DNA of 17,035 nt, from positions 1 to 17,035 of the forward strand of contig JBKJQN010000016.1 of assembly GCA_046593925.1 (NCBI GenBank), in the 5' to 3' direction. Origin of the DNA: JAYVYM01 sp046593925 (GTDB lineage Bacteria > Actinomycetota > Actinomycetes > Mycobacteriales > SCTD01). Below the pieces are notes generated by a model. It was not told the DNA's origin and searched no databases. It worked only from the letters and a program-made list of their open reading frames with translations. A program made the translations under genes and the position numbers. Positions 1 to 6,953 of the stretch are shown here, in pieces (within the stretch, counting starts at the first letter, position 1; every line of letters begins with the position of its first letter).

Positions 1-1
1 C

Positions 2-505
2 CTGGTCTCGCAGGCCACGGGCTGGGACGTCGTCCCCCCGACGGTCATGCGCGAGGGGCCGTTCGGCACCGGCATGTGCCAGCTCTGGGTCGACGTCGAC
101 GACACCGTCGACCTCGCCGTCCTGGCCCGCAGTGACCACCCCGACCTGCGCCGGATGGCCGTGTTCGACGCGGTCGTCAACAACGCCGACCGCAAGGGCG
201 GCCACCTGCTGCCGACCACCGATGGACGGGTGTACGGGGTGGACCACGGCATCTGCTTCTCGGCGGAGGACAAGCTGCGCACCCTGCTCTGGCAGTGGCG
301 CGGTGACGCGCTGACCGACGAGGCCGTGGAGGTCCTGTCGCGGCTGCGGGCCGAGCTGGAGGGCCCGCTCGGTGACGGGCTGCACGACCTGTTGACCCGG
401 CGTGAGGTACGGCGCACGGTCGAGCGGGTGGACGCGCTGCTCGCCAGCCGGCGGCATCCGCAGCCGTCGAGGGACTGGCCGGCCATCCCCTGGCCGCCGT
501 TCTGA
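2..505 (+). CDS. SCO1664-family protein with PI3/PI4-kinase-like fold (5' end missing)
   Basis: This is the C-terminal part (about 167 residues) of a conserved actinobacterial protein whose reading frame is open from the left edge, so the true start lies outside the window. The opening residues ATGWDVVPPTV, followed by RDG/REGPFG-type sequence, match the family I know as TIGR03843 / SCO1664. Two motifs resemble a PI3/PI4-kinase-like active site: a catalytic-loop-like NNADRKGGH and, about 20 residues later, a metal-binding-like VDHGICF. Its substrate is not known to me. As I remember it, the same gene lies directly upstream of mshC in Streptomyces, which agrees with its position here, 65 bases before mshC on the same strand. 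The ATG at 47 is internal to the family's conserved region and is not the start. Family assignment is confident; biochemical function is not. Confidence 0.85.
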   Translation: MVSQATGWDVVPPTVMREGPFGTGMCQLWVDVDDTVDLAVLARSDHPDLRRMAVFDAVVNNADRKGGHLLPTTDGRVYGVDHGICFSAEDKLRTLLWQWRGDALTDEAVEVLSRLRAELEGPLGDGLHDLLTRREVRRTVERVDALLASRRHPQPSRDWPAIPWPPF

Positions 506-527
506 GGACCCGCCCCAGACGCCCCTA

Positions 528-551
528 GCCAAGCGCTCTGCTGGCCAAGCG
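528..551. repeat. 8-base direct repeat upstream of mshC
   Basis: GCCAAGCG occurs at 528-535 and again at 544-551, 16 bases apart, immediately upstream of the mshC -10 element at 558. The second copy ends 6 bases before the -10, and the -35 position (about 535-540), which has no recognisable -35 hexamer, lies between the copies. The arrangement would suit a transcription factor site, but this is inference from position alone. Confidence 0.4.
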
Positions 552-557
552 TCCCCC

Positions 558-563
558 TAGGCT
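558..563 (+). promoter_or_regulatory. Probable leaderless -10 element of mshC
   Basis: TAGGCT lies 7 bases before the mshC ATG at 571, so transcription would start at or next to the start codon. It is part of an 11-mer, CCTAGGCTCGC (556-566), repeated exactly before trmI and dop. No convincing -35 hexamer is visible and there is no Shine-Dalgarno sequence, which fits a leaderless mRNA. Confidence 0.55.
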
Positions 564-570
564 CGCGGCC

Positions 571-1785
571 ATGCAGTCCTGGCCCTCGACCCCGGTCCCC
601 GTCCTGCAGGGGGAGCCCGGTCCACTGCACCTGACCGACGCCGCCCGCGGGCTCGTCCCGGTCGCGCCCAGGGGCGTGGCCCGGCTCTATGTCTGCGGGA
701 TCACGCCGTACGACGCCACGCACCTCGGGCACGCAGCGACGTACCTCGCGTTCGACACGCTGGTGCGGGTGTGGCTCGACGCGGGCCTGCACGTCGACTA
801 CGTCCAGAACGTCACCGACATCGACGACCCACTGCTGGAGCGGGCCGCCCGCGACGGCGAGGACTGGACGGTCGTCGCGCAGCGTGAGACGGCGCTGTTC
901 CGGGAGGACATGGCCGGGCTCCGGGTGCTGCCACCCACGCACTTCGTCGGCGCCGTCGAGGCGATGGACGAGATCTCCGCGATGGTGCAGCGGCTGCTGG
1001 ACGCGGGTGCGGCGTACCGCGTCGACGACGACGTGTACTTCCCGGTGTCCAGCGCGGCGCACTTCGGCGAGGTCGCCGGCTACCCGCACGAGGTGATGAT
1101 GCGGCTGGCTGCCGATCGGGGCGGCGACCCGGAGCGGCCGGGCAAGAAGGATCCGCTGGACCCGCTGCTGTGGCGCGCAGAGCGGCCGGGCGAGCCGGCC
1201 TGGAACTCCTCGCTGGGACGCGGCCGGCCGGGGTGGCACGTCGAGTGCACCGCGATCTCGGTGAACCGGCTCGGCCCGCGCGTCGATGTGCTGGGCGGCG
1301 GCTCGGACCTGGCCTTCCCGCACCATGAGATGTCGGCGGCGCACGGCGAGGTCGCGACGGGTGCCTGGCCGTACGCCACGGCGTCGGTGCACGCCGGGAT
1401 GATCGGGCTGGCCGGCGAGAAGATGAGCAAGTCGCGTGGCAACCTGGTTTTCGTGTCGGGGCTCCGGCGGGCCGGCACCGACCCCGGCGCGCTGCGGATC
1501 GCCCTGCTGTCCCAGCACTACCGCTCTGACCGCGAGTGGACCGACGCCATGCTGCGCGAGGGGGAGGGTCGGCTGGCCCGCTGGGGCGAGGGCGTCCGGC
1601 GCAGTGCGGGGCCGTCCGGGACGGCCCTGCTCGCGCAGGTTCGCGCGGCACTTGCGGACGACCTCGACGCGCCCGCCGCGCTGGCCGCGGTCGATGCCTG
1701 GGCCTCGGCCCAGGGCGACGACGAGGCGGCGCCCGCGCTAGTCCGCGACACCGTCGATGCGCTGCTTGGCGTCTCCCTGGCCTGA
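571..1785 (+). CDS. mshC: MshC, L-cysteine:1D-myo-inositol 2-amino-2-deoxy-alpha-D-glucopyranoside ligase
   Basis: This cytosolic enzyme of mycothiol biosynthesis uses ATP to join L-cysteine to the GlcN-inositol precursor, through a cysteinyl-adenylate. It is related to cysteinyl-tRNA synthetase. At 404 residues it has the usual family length. Visible motifs are the class I nucleotide-binding HLGH (51-54), KMSKS (284-288), and the probable zinc ligands Cys42 (YVCGITPYDATH), Cys226 (WHVECTAIS) and His251 (FPHHE). The short C-terminal region, with no tRNA-anticodon domain, separates it from CysS. I chose ATG 571 because a -10 element lies 7 bases upstream and no ribosome-binding site is present. 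The gene converges on the PAC2 gene; the two stop codons are separated by only three bases and lie in opposite arms of one hairpin. Codon use matches its neighbours. Confidence 0.96.
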   Translation: MQSWPSTPVPVLQGEPGPLHLTDAARGLVPVAPRGVARLYVCGITPYDATHLGHAATYLAFDTLVRVWLDAGLHVDYVQNVTDIDDPLLERAARDGEDWTVVAQRETALFREDMAGLRVLPPTHFVGAVEAMDEISAMVQRLLDAGAAYRVDDDVYFPVSSAAHFGEVAGYPHEVMMRLAADRGGDPERPGKKDPLDPLLWRAERPGEPAWNSSLGRGRPGWHVECTAISVNRLGPRVDVLGGGSDLAFPHHEMSAAHGEVATGAWPYATASVHAGMIGLAGEKMSKSRGNLVFVSGLRRAGTDPGALRIALLSQHYRSDREWTDAMLREGEGRLARWGEGVRRSAGPSGTALLAQVRAALADDLDAPAALAAVDAWASAQGDDEAAPALVRDTVDALLGVSLA

Positions 1786-1797
1786 CGCTCAGGCCGG
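1777..1797. terminator. Hairpin shared by the convergent mshC and PAC2 gene ends
   Basis: GGCCTGA (1779-1785) and TCAGGCC (1789-1795) form a perfect 7-base-pair stem around a CGC loop; a wobble pair and one G-C pair could extend it to nine. The left arm holds the mshC TGA and the right arm holds the PAC2 TGA on the other strand. There is no T tract, so intrinsic termination is possible but unproven; it would be symmetrical for both strands. Confidence 0.5.
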
Positions 1798-2652
1798 CGG
1801 GTCGCCCTCGCCGCGTCGCAGGTAGCGCTCGAACTCCTTCGCGATGGCCTCGCCGGAGGCTTCCGGCAGGTCCGTCGCCGGCTCGCGTTCCTCGAGTGCC
1901 GCGATGTATTCCGCGATGTCGTTGTCCTCTGCGGCGAGCTCGTCCACCGATCGCTCCCAGGCCCGGGCCTTGTCGGGCAGGTCACCGAGCGGCACCGGGA
2001 TGTCGAGCAGGTCCTCGACCCTGCGTAGCAGCGCGATCGTCGCCTTCGGGCAGGGCGGCATCGAGACGTAGTGCGGCACGGCCGCCCAGAAGGACAGCGC
2101 CGGGACACCGCTGGCGGTGCAGGCGTCCTGGAACACCCCGACGATGCCGGTCGGCCCCTCGTAGCGGCTGCGCTCCAGGCCGAGCGCCGCTGCGGTGTCG
2201 GGGTCGGACGCGGTGCCGTTCACCGGCACCGGGCGGGTGTGCGGGCTGTCGGCGAGCAGCGCGCCGAGCGTGACGACGGTACGCACACCCAGCTGGGCGG
2301 TGACCGCGAGCAGCTCCTGGCAGAACCCGCGCCAGCGCATGTTGGGTTCGAGGCCGCGGACCAGCACGACATCGCGGCTCGCACCCGGCGGGCGGCACAC
2401 CGAGAACCGGGTCGTCGGCCAGGTGATCCGCCGGGTCGTACCGTCGACAAGGGACACGGTGGGCCGGTTCACCTGGAAGTCGTAGTAGTCGTCCGGGTCG
2501 ACCTCGACGACTGCCCGTGCCCGCCAGACGTCCTCCAGGTGCTCGACCGCGCCGGTGGCCGCGTCACCGGCGTCGTTCCAGCCCTCGAAGGCGGCGACCA
2601 GGACCGGGTCGTGCAGGGGAGCCAGGCCGTCCGGGCGGCGCGGCAGACTCAC
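1789..2652 (-). CDS. PAC2-family protein (proteasome assembly chaperone 2-like)
   Basis: This 287-residue protein belongs to the PAC2 family, named after a eukaryotic proteasome-assembly chaperone and widespread in actinobacteria. The N-terminal segment DPVLVAAFEGWNDAGDAAT and the later FWAAVPHYVSMPPCPKA are typical of the bacterial members. The C-terminal part, rich in Glu and Ala (from about residue 220), looks helical. The function in bacteria is not established; the family's name and the nearby proteasome genes suggest a link, but that is inference. The reading frame is open far upstream (to 3006), but that part is antisense shadow of the hydrolase gene. GTG 2652 is chosen because it overlaps the hydrolase TGA as GTGA (2652-2649), an arrangement expected for translational coupling. 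Confidence 0.88.
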   Translation of the reverse strand: MSLPRRPDGLAPLHDPVLVAAFEGWNDAGDAATGAVEHLEDVWRARAVVEVDPDDYYDFQVNRPTVSLVDGTTRRITWPTTRFSVCRPPGASRDVVLVRGLEPNMRWRGFCQELLAVTAQLGVRTVVTLGALLADSPHTRPVPVNGTASDPDTAAALGLERSRYEGPTGIVGVFQDACTASGVPALSFWAAVPHYVSMPPCPKATIALLRRVEDLLDIPVPLGDLPDKARAWERSVDELAAEDNDIAEYIAALEEREPATDLPEASGEAIAKEFERYLRRGEGDPPA

Positions 2653-3530
2653 GCCGAGACCTCCTCGACGGCGGCGCGGATCAGCCCGGCGACCAGTGCC
2701 GGCCACTGCAGCGGTACGTCGTGCACGGCGCCGGCCCAACGCTGCAGGCGCGGTCGGGCCAGGACAGCTGCCGCGTGCTCCAGGGCGGCTGCCTTGCGGG
2801 CCCCCCACGGGTCGCCGCCGATCTGCTCGGCTGCCACCAGCCACGCCGGGCAGGCAATCTCCGGCAGCCACCCGGCCGGGTCGGTGTCGAGCAGGTCGTC
2901 GACGATCGCCATATGGGTGGCGAACGGCAGTCGGGCCCGCGCCAGCCCGTCCGGTCCTTCCTCGAAGATCGCCAGCACGGCGGCCTCTACGGCAGGACTC
3001 CACCACGTCCCGAGTGGCCCCTGCGCCAGCCGCTCACGCAGCTCGGCGACTGGCAGCGCGGTGCGGGGCGGCTGCATCCGGGTGCGTATCTCCGCGCGGT
3101 CTGTGCCCGGCTCCACATGCATGCCGAAGCCGCCGTCGACGGCGACGACGGCCAGCACCCGCTCGGGCGACTCGGCCGCGAGCCGCAGAGCGGTCGACGC
3201 GCCCCACGAGTGCCCGACCACGACAGCCCGCGAGAACCCGAGCGCGTCCAGAGCGGTGAGCGCGTCGCGGGCGACAGTCGCCCCGTCGTAGGGACCGGCT
3301 GGCCGGTCGCTGTCGCCGTGGCCCCGCTGATCCAGGGCCAGTACCGGCAGCCCGGCCAGCCGGGGCGCGACAAGGTCCCAGAACCGGCGCGTAGAGGCCA
3401 AGCCGTGCAGCAGCAGTACCGGTACGCCGGCTCCCGGCCACCGAGTGGCACGCAGCCGGACGTCCACGCCGGGCAGGTCGACGTCGATGCCACCCGAGAC
3501 GGGTGGGTGCTGTCCGAGGGGGGTGCTCAC
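2649..3530 (-). CDS. Alpha/beta hydrolase
   Basis: This is a 293-residue alpha/beta-hydrolase-fold enzyme of unknown substrate. It shows an oxyanion-hole-type LLLHGLAS (about 39-46), ALDQRGHGDSDRP (65-77), the nucleophile elbow GHSWG (106-110, Ser108) and a probable catalytic histidine in VHDVPLQ (His270). The acidic member of the triad is less clear; it may lie in the strand around LVAAEQIGG. There is no signal peptide. GTG 3530 is chosen as start because it overlaps the stop of the preceding stress-protein gene as GTGA, and the same arrangement joins this gene to the PAC2 gene. The three genes are therefore probably translated from one message. An earlier in-frame ATG (3581) would lie inside the stress-protein gene. 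Confidence 0.88.
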   Translation of the reverse strand: MSTPLGQHPPVSGGIDVDLPGVDVRLRATRWPGAGVPVLLLHGLASTRRFWDLVAPRLAGLPVLALDQRGHGDSDRPAGPYDGATVARDALTALDALGFSRAVVVGHSWGASTALRLAAESPERVLAVVAVDGGFGMHVEPGTDRAEIRTRMQPPRTALPVAELRERLAQGPLGTWWSPAVEAAVLAIFEEGPDGLARARLPFATHMAIVDDLLDTDPAGWLPEIACPAWLVAAEQIGGDPWGARKAAALEHAAAVLARPRLQRWAGAVHDVPLQWPALVAGLIRAAVEEVSA

Positions 3531-4006
3531 CCCTGCTGCTTCGCCCCGCGCCCGGTCGTATGGACGATGAGCACGTCGCACTTTGCCCGGTGGCTGATGT
3601 TGGCGGGCACAGACCCGAGGACGCGGCCCGCCAGGCTGTTGAGCCCCCGGTTGCCGATCACGACAAGATCCACGCCGCGTTCCGCTACGAGCTCGATGAG
3701 CGCGTCGACCGCGTCACCCTCGACGGCTTTGCGCTCGGTGTTCGTGGCTCCCAGTGCGGCCGCCCGGTCGGCCGCGTCGCGCAGCACATCCTCGGCCGGC
3801 GTCGACCCGGACACCTGGTAGGCCTCCCCTCCCAGCACCTGCTGCGCGTCGCGTACCTCGCGCTCCGACATTGGCCGGTAGGCGCAGGCCAGCACCAGCG
3901 CGGCACCGGCGTCGCGGGCGATGATGGCGGCCCGGTCGACCGCCCGGAACGACGAGTCGGACCCGTCGGTGCCGACGAGCACGGTTGAGTACGGCGAGCT
4001 GCTCAC
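3527..4006 (-). CDS. Universal stress protein (UspA family, ATP-binding type)
   Basis: This is a 159-residue single-domain universal stress protein, the usual length for the family. The N-terminal strand STVLVGTDGSDSS is the typical opening, and near the C-terminus GNRGLNSLAGRVLGS fits the Gly-x2-Gly-x9-Gly-Ser motif of ATP-binding members, followed by the final strand CDVLIVH. It is presumably a cytosolic stress-response protein; no specific partner can be read from the sequence. The start is GTG 4006, preceded by an AGGGAG ribosome-binding sequence; the frame stays open to 4144 but that extension has no family similarity. It is the first gene of the overlapping stress protein-hydrolase-PAC2 set. 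Confidence 0.9.
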   Translation of the reverse strand: MSSSPYSTVLVGTDGSDSSFRAVDRAAIIARDAGAALVLACAYRPMSEREVRDAQQVLGGEAYQVSGSTPAEDVLRDAADRAAALGATNTERKAVEGDAVDALIELVAERGVDLVVIGNRGLNSLAGRVLGSVPANISHRAKCDVLIVHTTGRGAKQQG

Positions 4007-4555
4007 GGGGCTCCCTGCAGGCGTGTCGGGGCCGTGCGGTGCACGGTCGCGGCACGGTACCGCTGCCGGCCCGGACGCCGGGGACACGCGCGCCGCAGCG
4101 CTGGGACGGCTGCGGTGCCATCGAGACGAACGCCTTCGGGTCAAACTGGGCTGGCCTCGACGAGTGCGGCATTGCCGAACGGATCACCGTGACGGCGCTC
4201 GCGGGCGCCCGGATCGCTCGTGAAACGGCCGAGAGCGCACCGGCACCGACGGCAGCAGGGCCTTCCGCGAGGCGATGCTTCCCGGCGACTGGAAGCAGGT
4301 CGTTGACATCGGCCGCGAGGGGCCCACATGATCGACCTGTGGGGCCCGACGACGGCGGGGGGCCGTGCTGTTGCGGTGCGGACTGCCCTGACATCGAGGA
4401 CCAGCTCCCACTCGAGTTGCTGCTCGTCGGGCGTCGCAATCGGGGGTGGATCTGTCCGAGGAGCACCGGCTGCCGCCGGAGCCGCCACCTCGGCGATCGG
4501 GTTGCCCCACCCGGAGGCCAGATATCTAGCCGCACGCTGACCCACCGCGGCGAAG

Positions 4556-4583
4556 CGCCCATTCGGATACACCCGAACGGGCG
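4556..4583. repeat. Inverted repeat upstream of the sugar transferase promoter
   Basis: CGCCCATTCGG (4556-4566) and CCGAACGGGCG (4573-4583) are complementary at 10 of 11 positions around a six-base ATACAC loop. The mismatch is A-C on the plus strand and a G-U wobble in a minus-strand transcript. It ends 18 bases before the -35 at 4602, so it may be an operator for the transferase promoter, or an RNA hairpin on a transcript reading leftwards. Confidence 0.45.
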
Positions 4584-4601
4584 AAAGAACTTGAGAGACA
4601 C

Positions 4602-4630
4602 CTGACGGGGGCACGTTCCGTGACTACGGT
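4602..4630 (+). promoter_or_regulatory. Promoter of the sugar transferase gene, probably leaderless
   Basis: CTGACG (4602-4607) and TACGGT (4625-4630) are separated by exactly 17 bases, a good match to the housekeeping sigma-factor promoter pattern of actinobacteria. The GTG start at 4637 lies 6 bases after the -10, so the transcript would begin at about the start codon. This is the best-formed promoter in the window. Confidence 0.6.
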
Positions 4631-4636
4631 GGCCCG

Positions 4637-6259
4637 GTGACGCTGAGGGACGAGGAGGCCATGCTGCGGCCCAAGACGCCGACGGCCAAGCCCGTCGTCA
4701 CCGACCGCGGCCTGCGCTCACGTGGCTCGCTGCGGCCGTCCCGGGTCCGCCAGCTGCTGCGGTCCTCCTCGGTCCTCGACTCCGGCGAGGCCACGCTCGC
4801 GCTCCTCGAGGGGATGGCCGAGCCCCCGGTCTCGAGGGCCGTCGACGAGCAGCAGCTACCCGCGCGGACGGCCACCCGGTGGCAACGAAAGCTGGTCCGC
4901 ACGCTCGTCCTGCTCGATATCGTCGCCGCGACCATCGGTGCCAGCGTCGCCCTGCTCGTGCGCTTCGGCGGTCACGCCCCGAACATCTACCTCGGGGCAA
5001 CATTGCTGTTCCCGCCGGTCTGGCTGATCACCTGCGCCTCGACTCGGTCCTACGAGCTGCGCTTCCTCGGGACCGGCAGCGAGGAGTTCCGACGGGTCTT
5101 CGACGCCGGCCTGCGGCTACTGGCCGCGGTGGCGCTGTTCAGCCTTGCGTCCAAGGTTGAGCTGGCGCGGCTGTACGTGCTGATCGTCTTCCCCACCACC
5201 GTCGTGCTCGGGCTCCTGCTGCGCTACGCCGCCCGGCAGTGGCTGCACCGCCTGCGCGCCAAGGGCCGCTGCCTGCACCGGGTGGTCGTCGTCGGCCGCG
5301 AGCGCTCCTGCGCCGAGCTGGTCCGGCAGCTGCAGCGAGAGCCGTACGCCGGCTTCTCCGTCGTCGGGGCCTGCGTCGACCGCAGCCAGGGGCCTTGCGT
5401 CGAAGGCGTCCCCGTCGTCGGGACCTCCTCCACCGTCATCCAGGCGCTCAAGCAGACCGAGGCCGACACGGTGGCGGTCGGTGCCTGGTCGGACTTCAAC
5501 CAGGCCGACCTGCGCCGGCTGTCCTGGGAGCTGGAGGGCTCCGGGATCTCGCTGGTCGTGGCGCCCTCCCTCACCGACATCGCCGGGCCGCGGATCCACA
5601 TCCGGCCGGTCGCCGGGCTGCCACTGCTGCATGTCGAGCAGCCCGAGTTCAGCGGTGGTCGCCGGCTGCTCAAGGGCAGCACCGACCGTTTGCTGGCGCT
5701 GCTGGTCCTGCTCATCGCCAGCCCCGTGCTGCTCTGTCTCGCGCTCGGCGTGCGGGTCTCCAGCCGCGGCGGTGCGCTGTTCCGGCAGACCCGGGTCGGC
5801 GTCGACGGCCGTACCTTCACGATGTTCAAGTTCCGGAGCATGTATTCCGACGCCGAGGCCCGGCTGGCCGAGCTGGAGAACCAGAACCAGAACGCCGACG
5901 GGCTGCTGTTCAAGATGCGTGACGATCCCCGGGTCACACCGATCGGCCGGTGGCTGCGCCGGTTCTCCCTGGACGAGGTACCGCAGCTGCTCAACGTCGT
6001 CACCGGCGACATGTCCCTGGTCGGGCCGCGTCCGCCGCTGCCACGCGAGGTGGCTCAGTACGGCGAGGACGTCCGCCGCAGGCTGCTCGTCCGGCCCGGT
6101 CTGACCGGTCTGTGGCAGATCAGCGGGCGGTCGGACCTGTCGTGGGAGGAGTCCGTACGGCTCGACCTGCACTACGTCGAGAACTGGAGCCTGGCCCTCG
6201 ACGCGATGATCGTGTGGAAGACGGCCTTCGCCGTCCTGCGACGACGCGGGGCCTACTAG
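4637..6259 (+). CDS. Exopolysaccharide polyprenyl glycosylphosphotransferase (WbaP/EpsE-like sugar transferase)
   Basis: This 540-residue membrane enzyme probably transfers a sugar-1-phosphate to undecaprenyl phosphate, the first step in building an exopolysaccharide or related glycan. An unusual Arg/Ser-rich cytoplasmic N-terminus (1-85) precedes about four membrane segments (near 88-110, 117-136, 158-173 and 179-196). A nucleotide-binding-like domain follows (RVVVVGRERS at 215), then one more hydrophobic helix (349-373). The C-terminal bacterial sugar-transferase domain has MFKFRSM (396-402), SLDEVPQLLNVV (444-455), SLVGPRPPLP (460-469) and GLTGLWQISGR (488-498). The sugar cannot be predicted. 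GTG 4637 is preferred over the ATG at 4661 because of the promoter 6 bases upstream. No other polysaccharide gene is present nearby, so it looks isolated within a mycothiol/proteasome neighbourhood. A HAD phosphatase gene follows after 19 bases. Confidence 0.93.
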   Translation: MTLRDEEAMLRPKTPTAKPVVTDRGLRSRGSLRPSRVRQLLRSSSVLDSGEATLALLEGMAEPPVSRAVDEQQLPARTATRWQRKLVRTLVLLDIVAATIGASVALLVRFGGHAPNIYLGATLLFPPVWLITCASTRSYELRFLGTGSEEFRRVFDAGLRLLAAVALFSLASKVELARLYVLIVFPTTVVLGLLLRYAARQWLHRLRAKGRCLHRVVVVGRERSCAELVRQLQREPYAGFSVVGACVDRSQGPCVEGVPVVGTSSTVIQALKQTEADTVAVGAWSDFNQADLRRLSWELEGSGISLVVAPSLTDIAGPRIHIRPVAGLPLLHVEQPEFSGGRRLLKGSTDRLLALLVLLIASPVLLCLALGVRVSSRGGALFRQTRVGVDGRTFTMFKFRSMYSDAEARLAELENQNQNADGLLFKMRDDPRVTPIGRWLRRFSLDEVPQLLNVVTGDMSLVGPRPPLPREVAQYGEDVRRRLLVRPGLTGLWQISGRSDLSWEESVRLDLHYVENWSLALDAMIVWKTAFAVLRRRGAY

Positions 6260-6267
6260 CCGCCTGG

Positions 6268-6273
6268 CAGAAT
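6268..6273 (+). promoter_or_regulatory. Weak -10-like element before the HAD gene
   Basis: CAGAAT lies 5 bases before the GTG at 6279, matching TATAAT at four positions, and there is no ribosome-binding site in the 19-base gap. It resembles the other short-leader promoters of the window but is the weakest of them. The HAD gene may instead be read through from the transferase. Confidence 0.25.
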
Positions 6274-6278
6274 GGCGC

Positions 6279-6941
6279 GTGCCCGCCCTGCTGCCGTCCG
6301 CCGTGCTGTTCGACATGGACGGGTTGCTCGTCGACACCGAACCCCTCTGGACCGTCGCCGAGGTCGAGCTTGCCGACCGGCTGGGTGGCAGCTGGACGCC
6401 CGAGATCAAGGTCGCCGTGGTGGGCACCCGGATCGAGACGGCCGTCCCGGTCATCCTGACCCTGCTCGGGCGGCTGCCGACGCCCGAGCTGGTGGCTCAG
6501 ACCACGACCGATCTGCTCCGGCGGATGGTCGAGCTGTTCGGCGGCGAGCTGACTGCGCTGCCCGGCGCCCTGGACCTGCTCGGGGAGCTGCAGCGCGCCG
6601 GCGTACCGGTGGGGCTGGTCTCCTCGTCCTACCGGGTGCTGGTCGACGCTGTCGTCAACCGCCTCGGACTGTCCTTCGACCTGACGCTGGCCGGCGACGA
6701 GGTACGGCACGCCAAGCCGCACCCCGAGCCGTACGCGACCGCATGCACCCGGCTGGGCGCCGACCCTCGGCGGGCCGTGGTCCTCGAGGACAGCCCAGCC
6801 GGCATCGCGAGCGGTGCGGCGGCGGGGTGCGCGGTCGTCGCGGTGCCGAGCGTGGCAGGCGTCCACCCCGAGGCCGGTCCGCGGCGGCTGGTCCTGACCA
6901 GCCTCGCCGAACTCGATCTGGCGGCCCTGGGCGCCCTCTGA
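6279..6941 (+). CDS. HAD-superfamily phosphatase (beta-phosphoglucomutase-like subfamily)
   Basis: This 220-residue HAD hydrolase is probably a cytosolic phosphatase or phosphomutase acting on a small phosphorylated metabolite. The four HAD motifs are visible: FDMDGLLVDTEP with nucleophile Asp12 and acid/base Asp14, VSSS around residues 114-117, Lys146 in HAKPHPEPY, and the acidic pair Glu170-Asp171 in VVLEDSPAG. The cap between residues 16 and about 85 is helical, as in the beta-phosphoglucomutase group. Similar proteins accompany mshC-type loci in other actinobacteria as I recall, but no role in mycothiol synthesis is known to me. It follows the sugar transferase closely and converges on the aldolase-like gene, with only 12 bases between the two stop codons. 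Confidence 0.9.
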   Translation: MPALLPSAVLFDMDGLLVDTEPLWTVAEVELADRLGGSWTPEIKVAVVGTRIETAVPVILTLLGRLPTPELVAQTTTDLLRRMVELFGGELTALPGALDLLGELQRAGVPVGLVSSSYRVLVDAVVNRLGLSFDLTLAGDEVRHAKPHPEPYATACTRLGADPRRAVVLEDSPAGIASGAAAGCAVVAVPSVAGVHPEAGPRRLVLTSLAELDLAALGAL

Positions 6942-6953
6942 CGAGTTTGCGGG

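Larger units (their letters stand above)
4007..4636. other. 630-base stretch without a recognised gene
   Basis: No family is recognisable on either strand. Third-position G/C bias is weak, particularly from 4380 to 4620, and the G+C content looks lower than in the neighbours. Several ORFs cross it. The minus-strand frame 4141-4614 has the most protein-like composition in its first half, for example YPNGRFAAVGQRAARYLASG and DEQQLEWELVLDV, but becomes Arg/Pro-rich later. A short plus-strand piece, AMLPGDWKQVVDIGREG (about 4272-4322), also looks protein-like and ends at a TGA overlapping the ATG of a 70-codon ORF (4328-4540). The region may hold degenerate genes or upstream regulatory DNA for the divergent stress-protein and transferase genes. 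The right end carries a hairpin and a promoter, listed separately. Confidence 0.4.

Noticed and set aside
2071..3821. Long plus-strand open frames (2071-3291 and 2517-3821)
   Set aside because: Both lie antisense to the PAC2 and hydrolase genes, which have clear motifs and coupled starts; the plus-strand products are Arg/Pro/Ser-rich without similarity.
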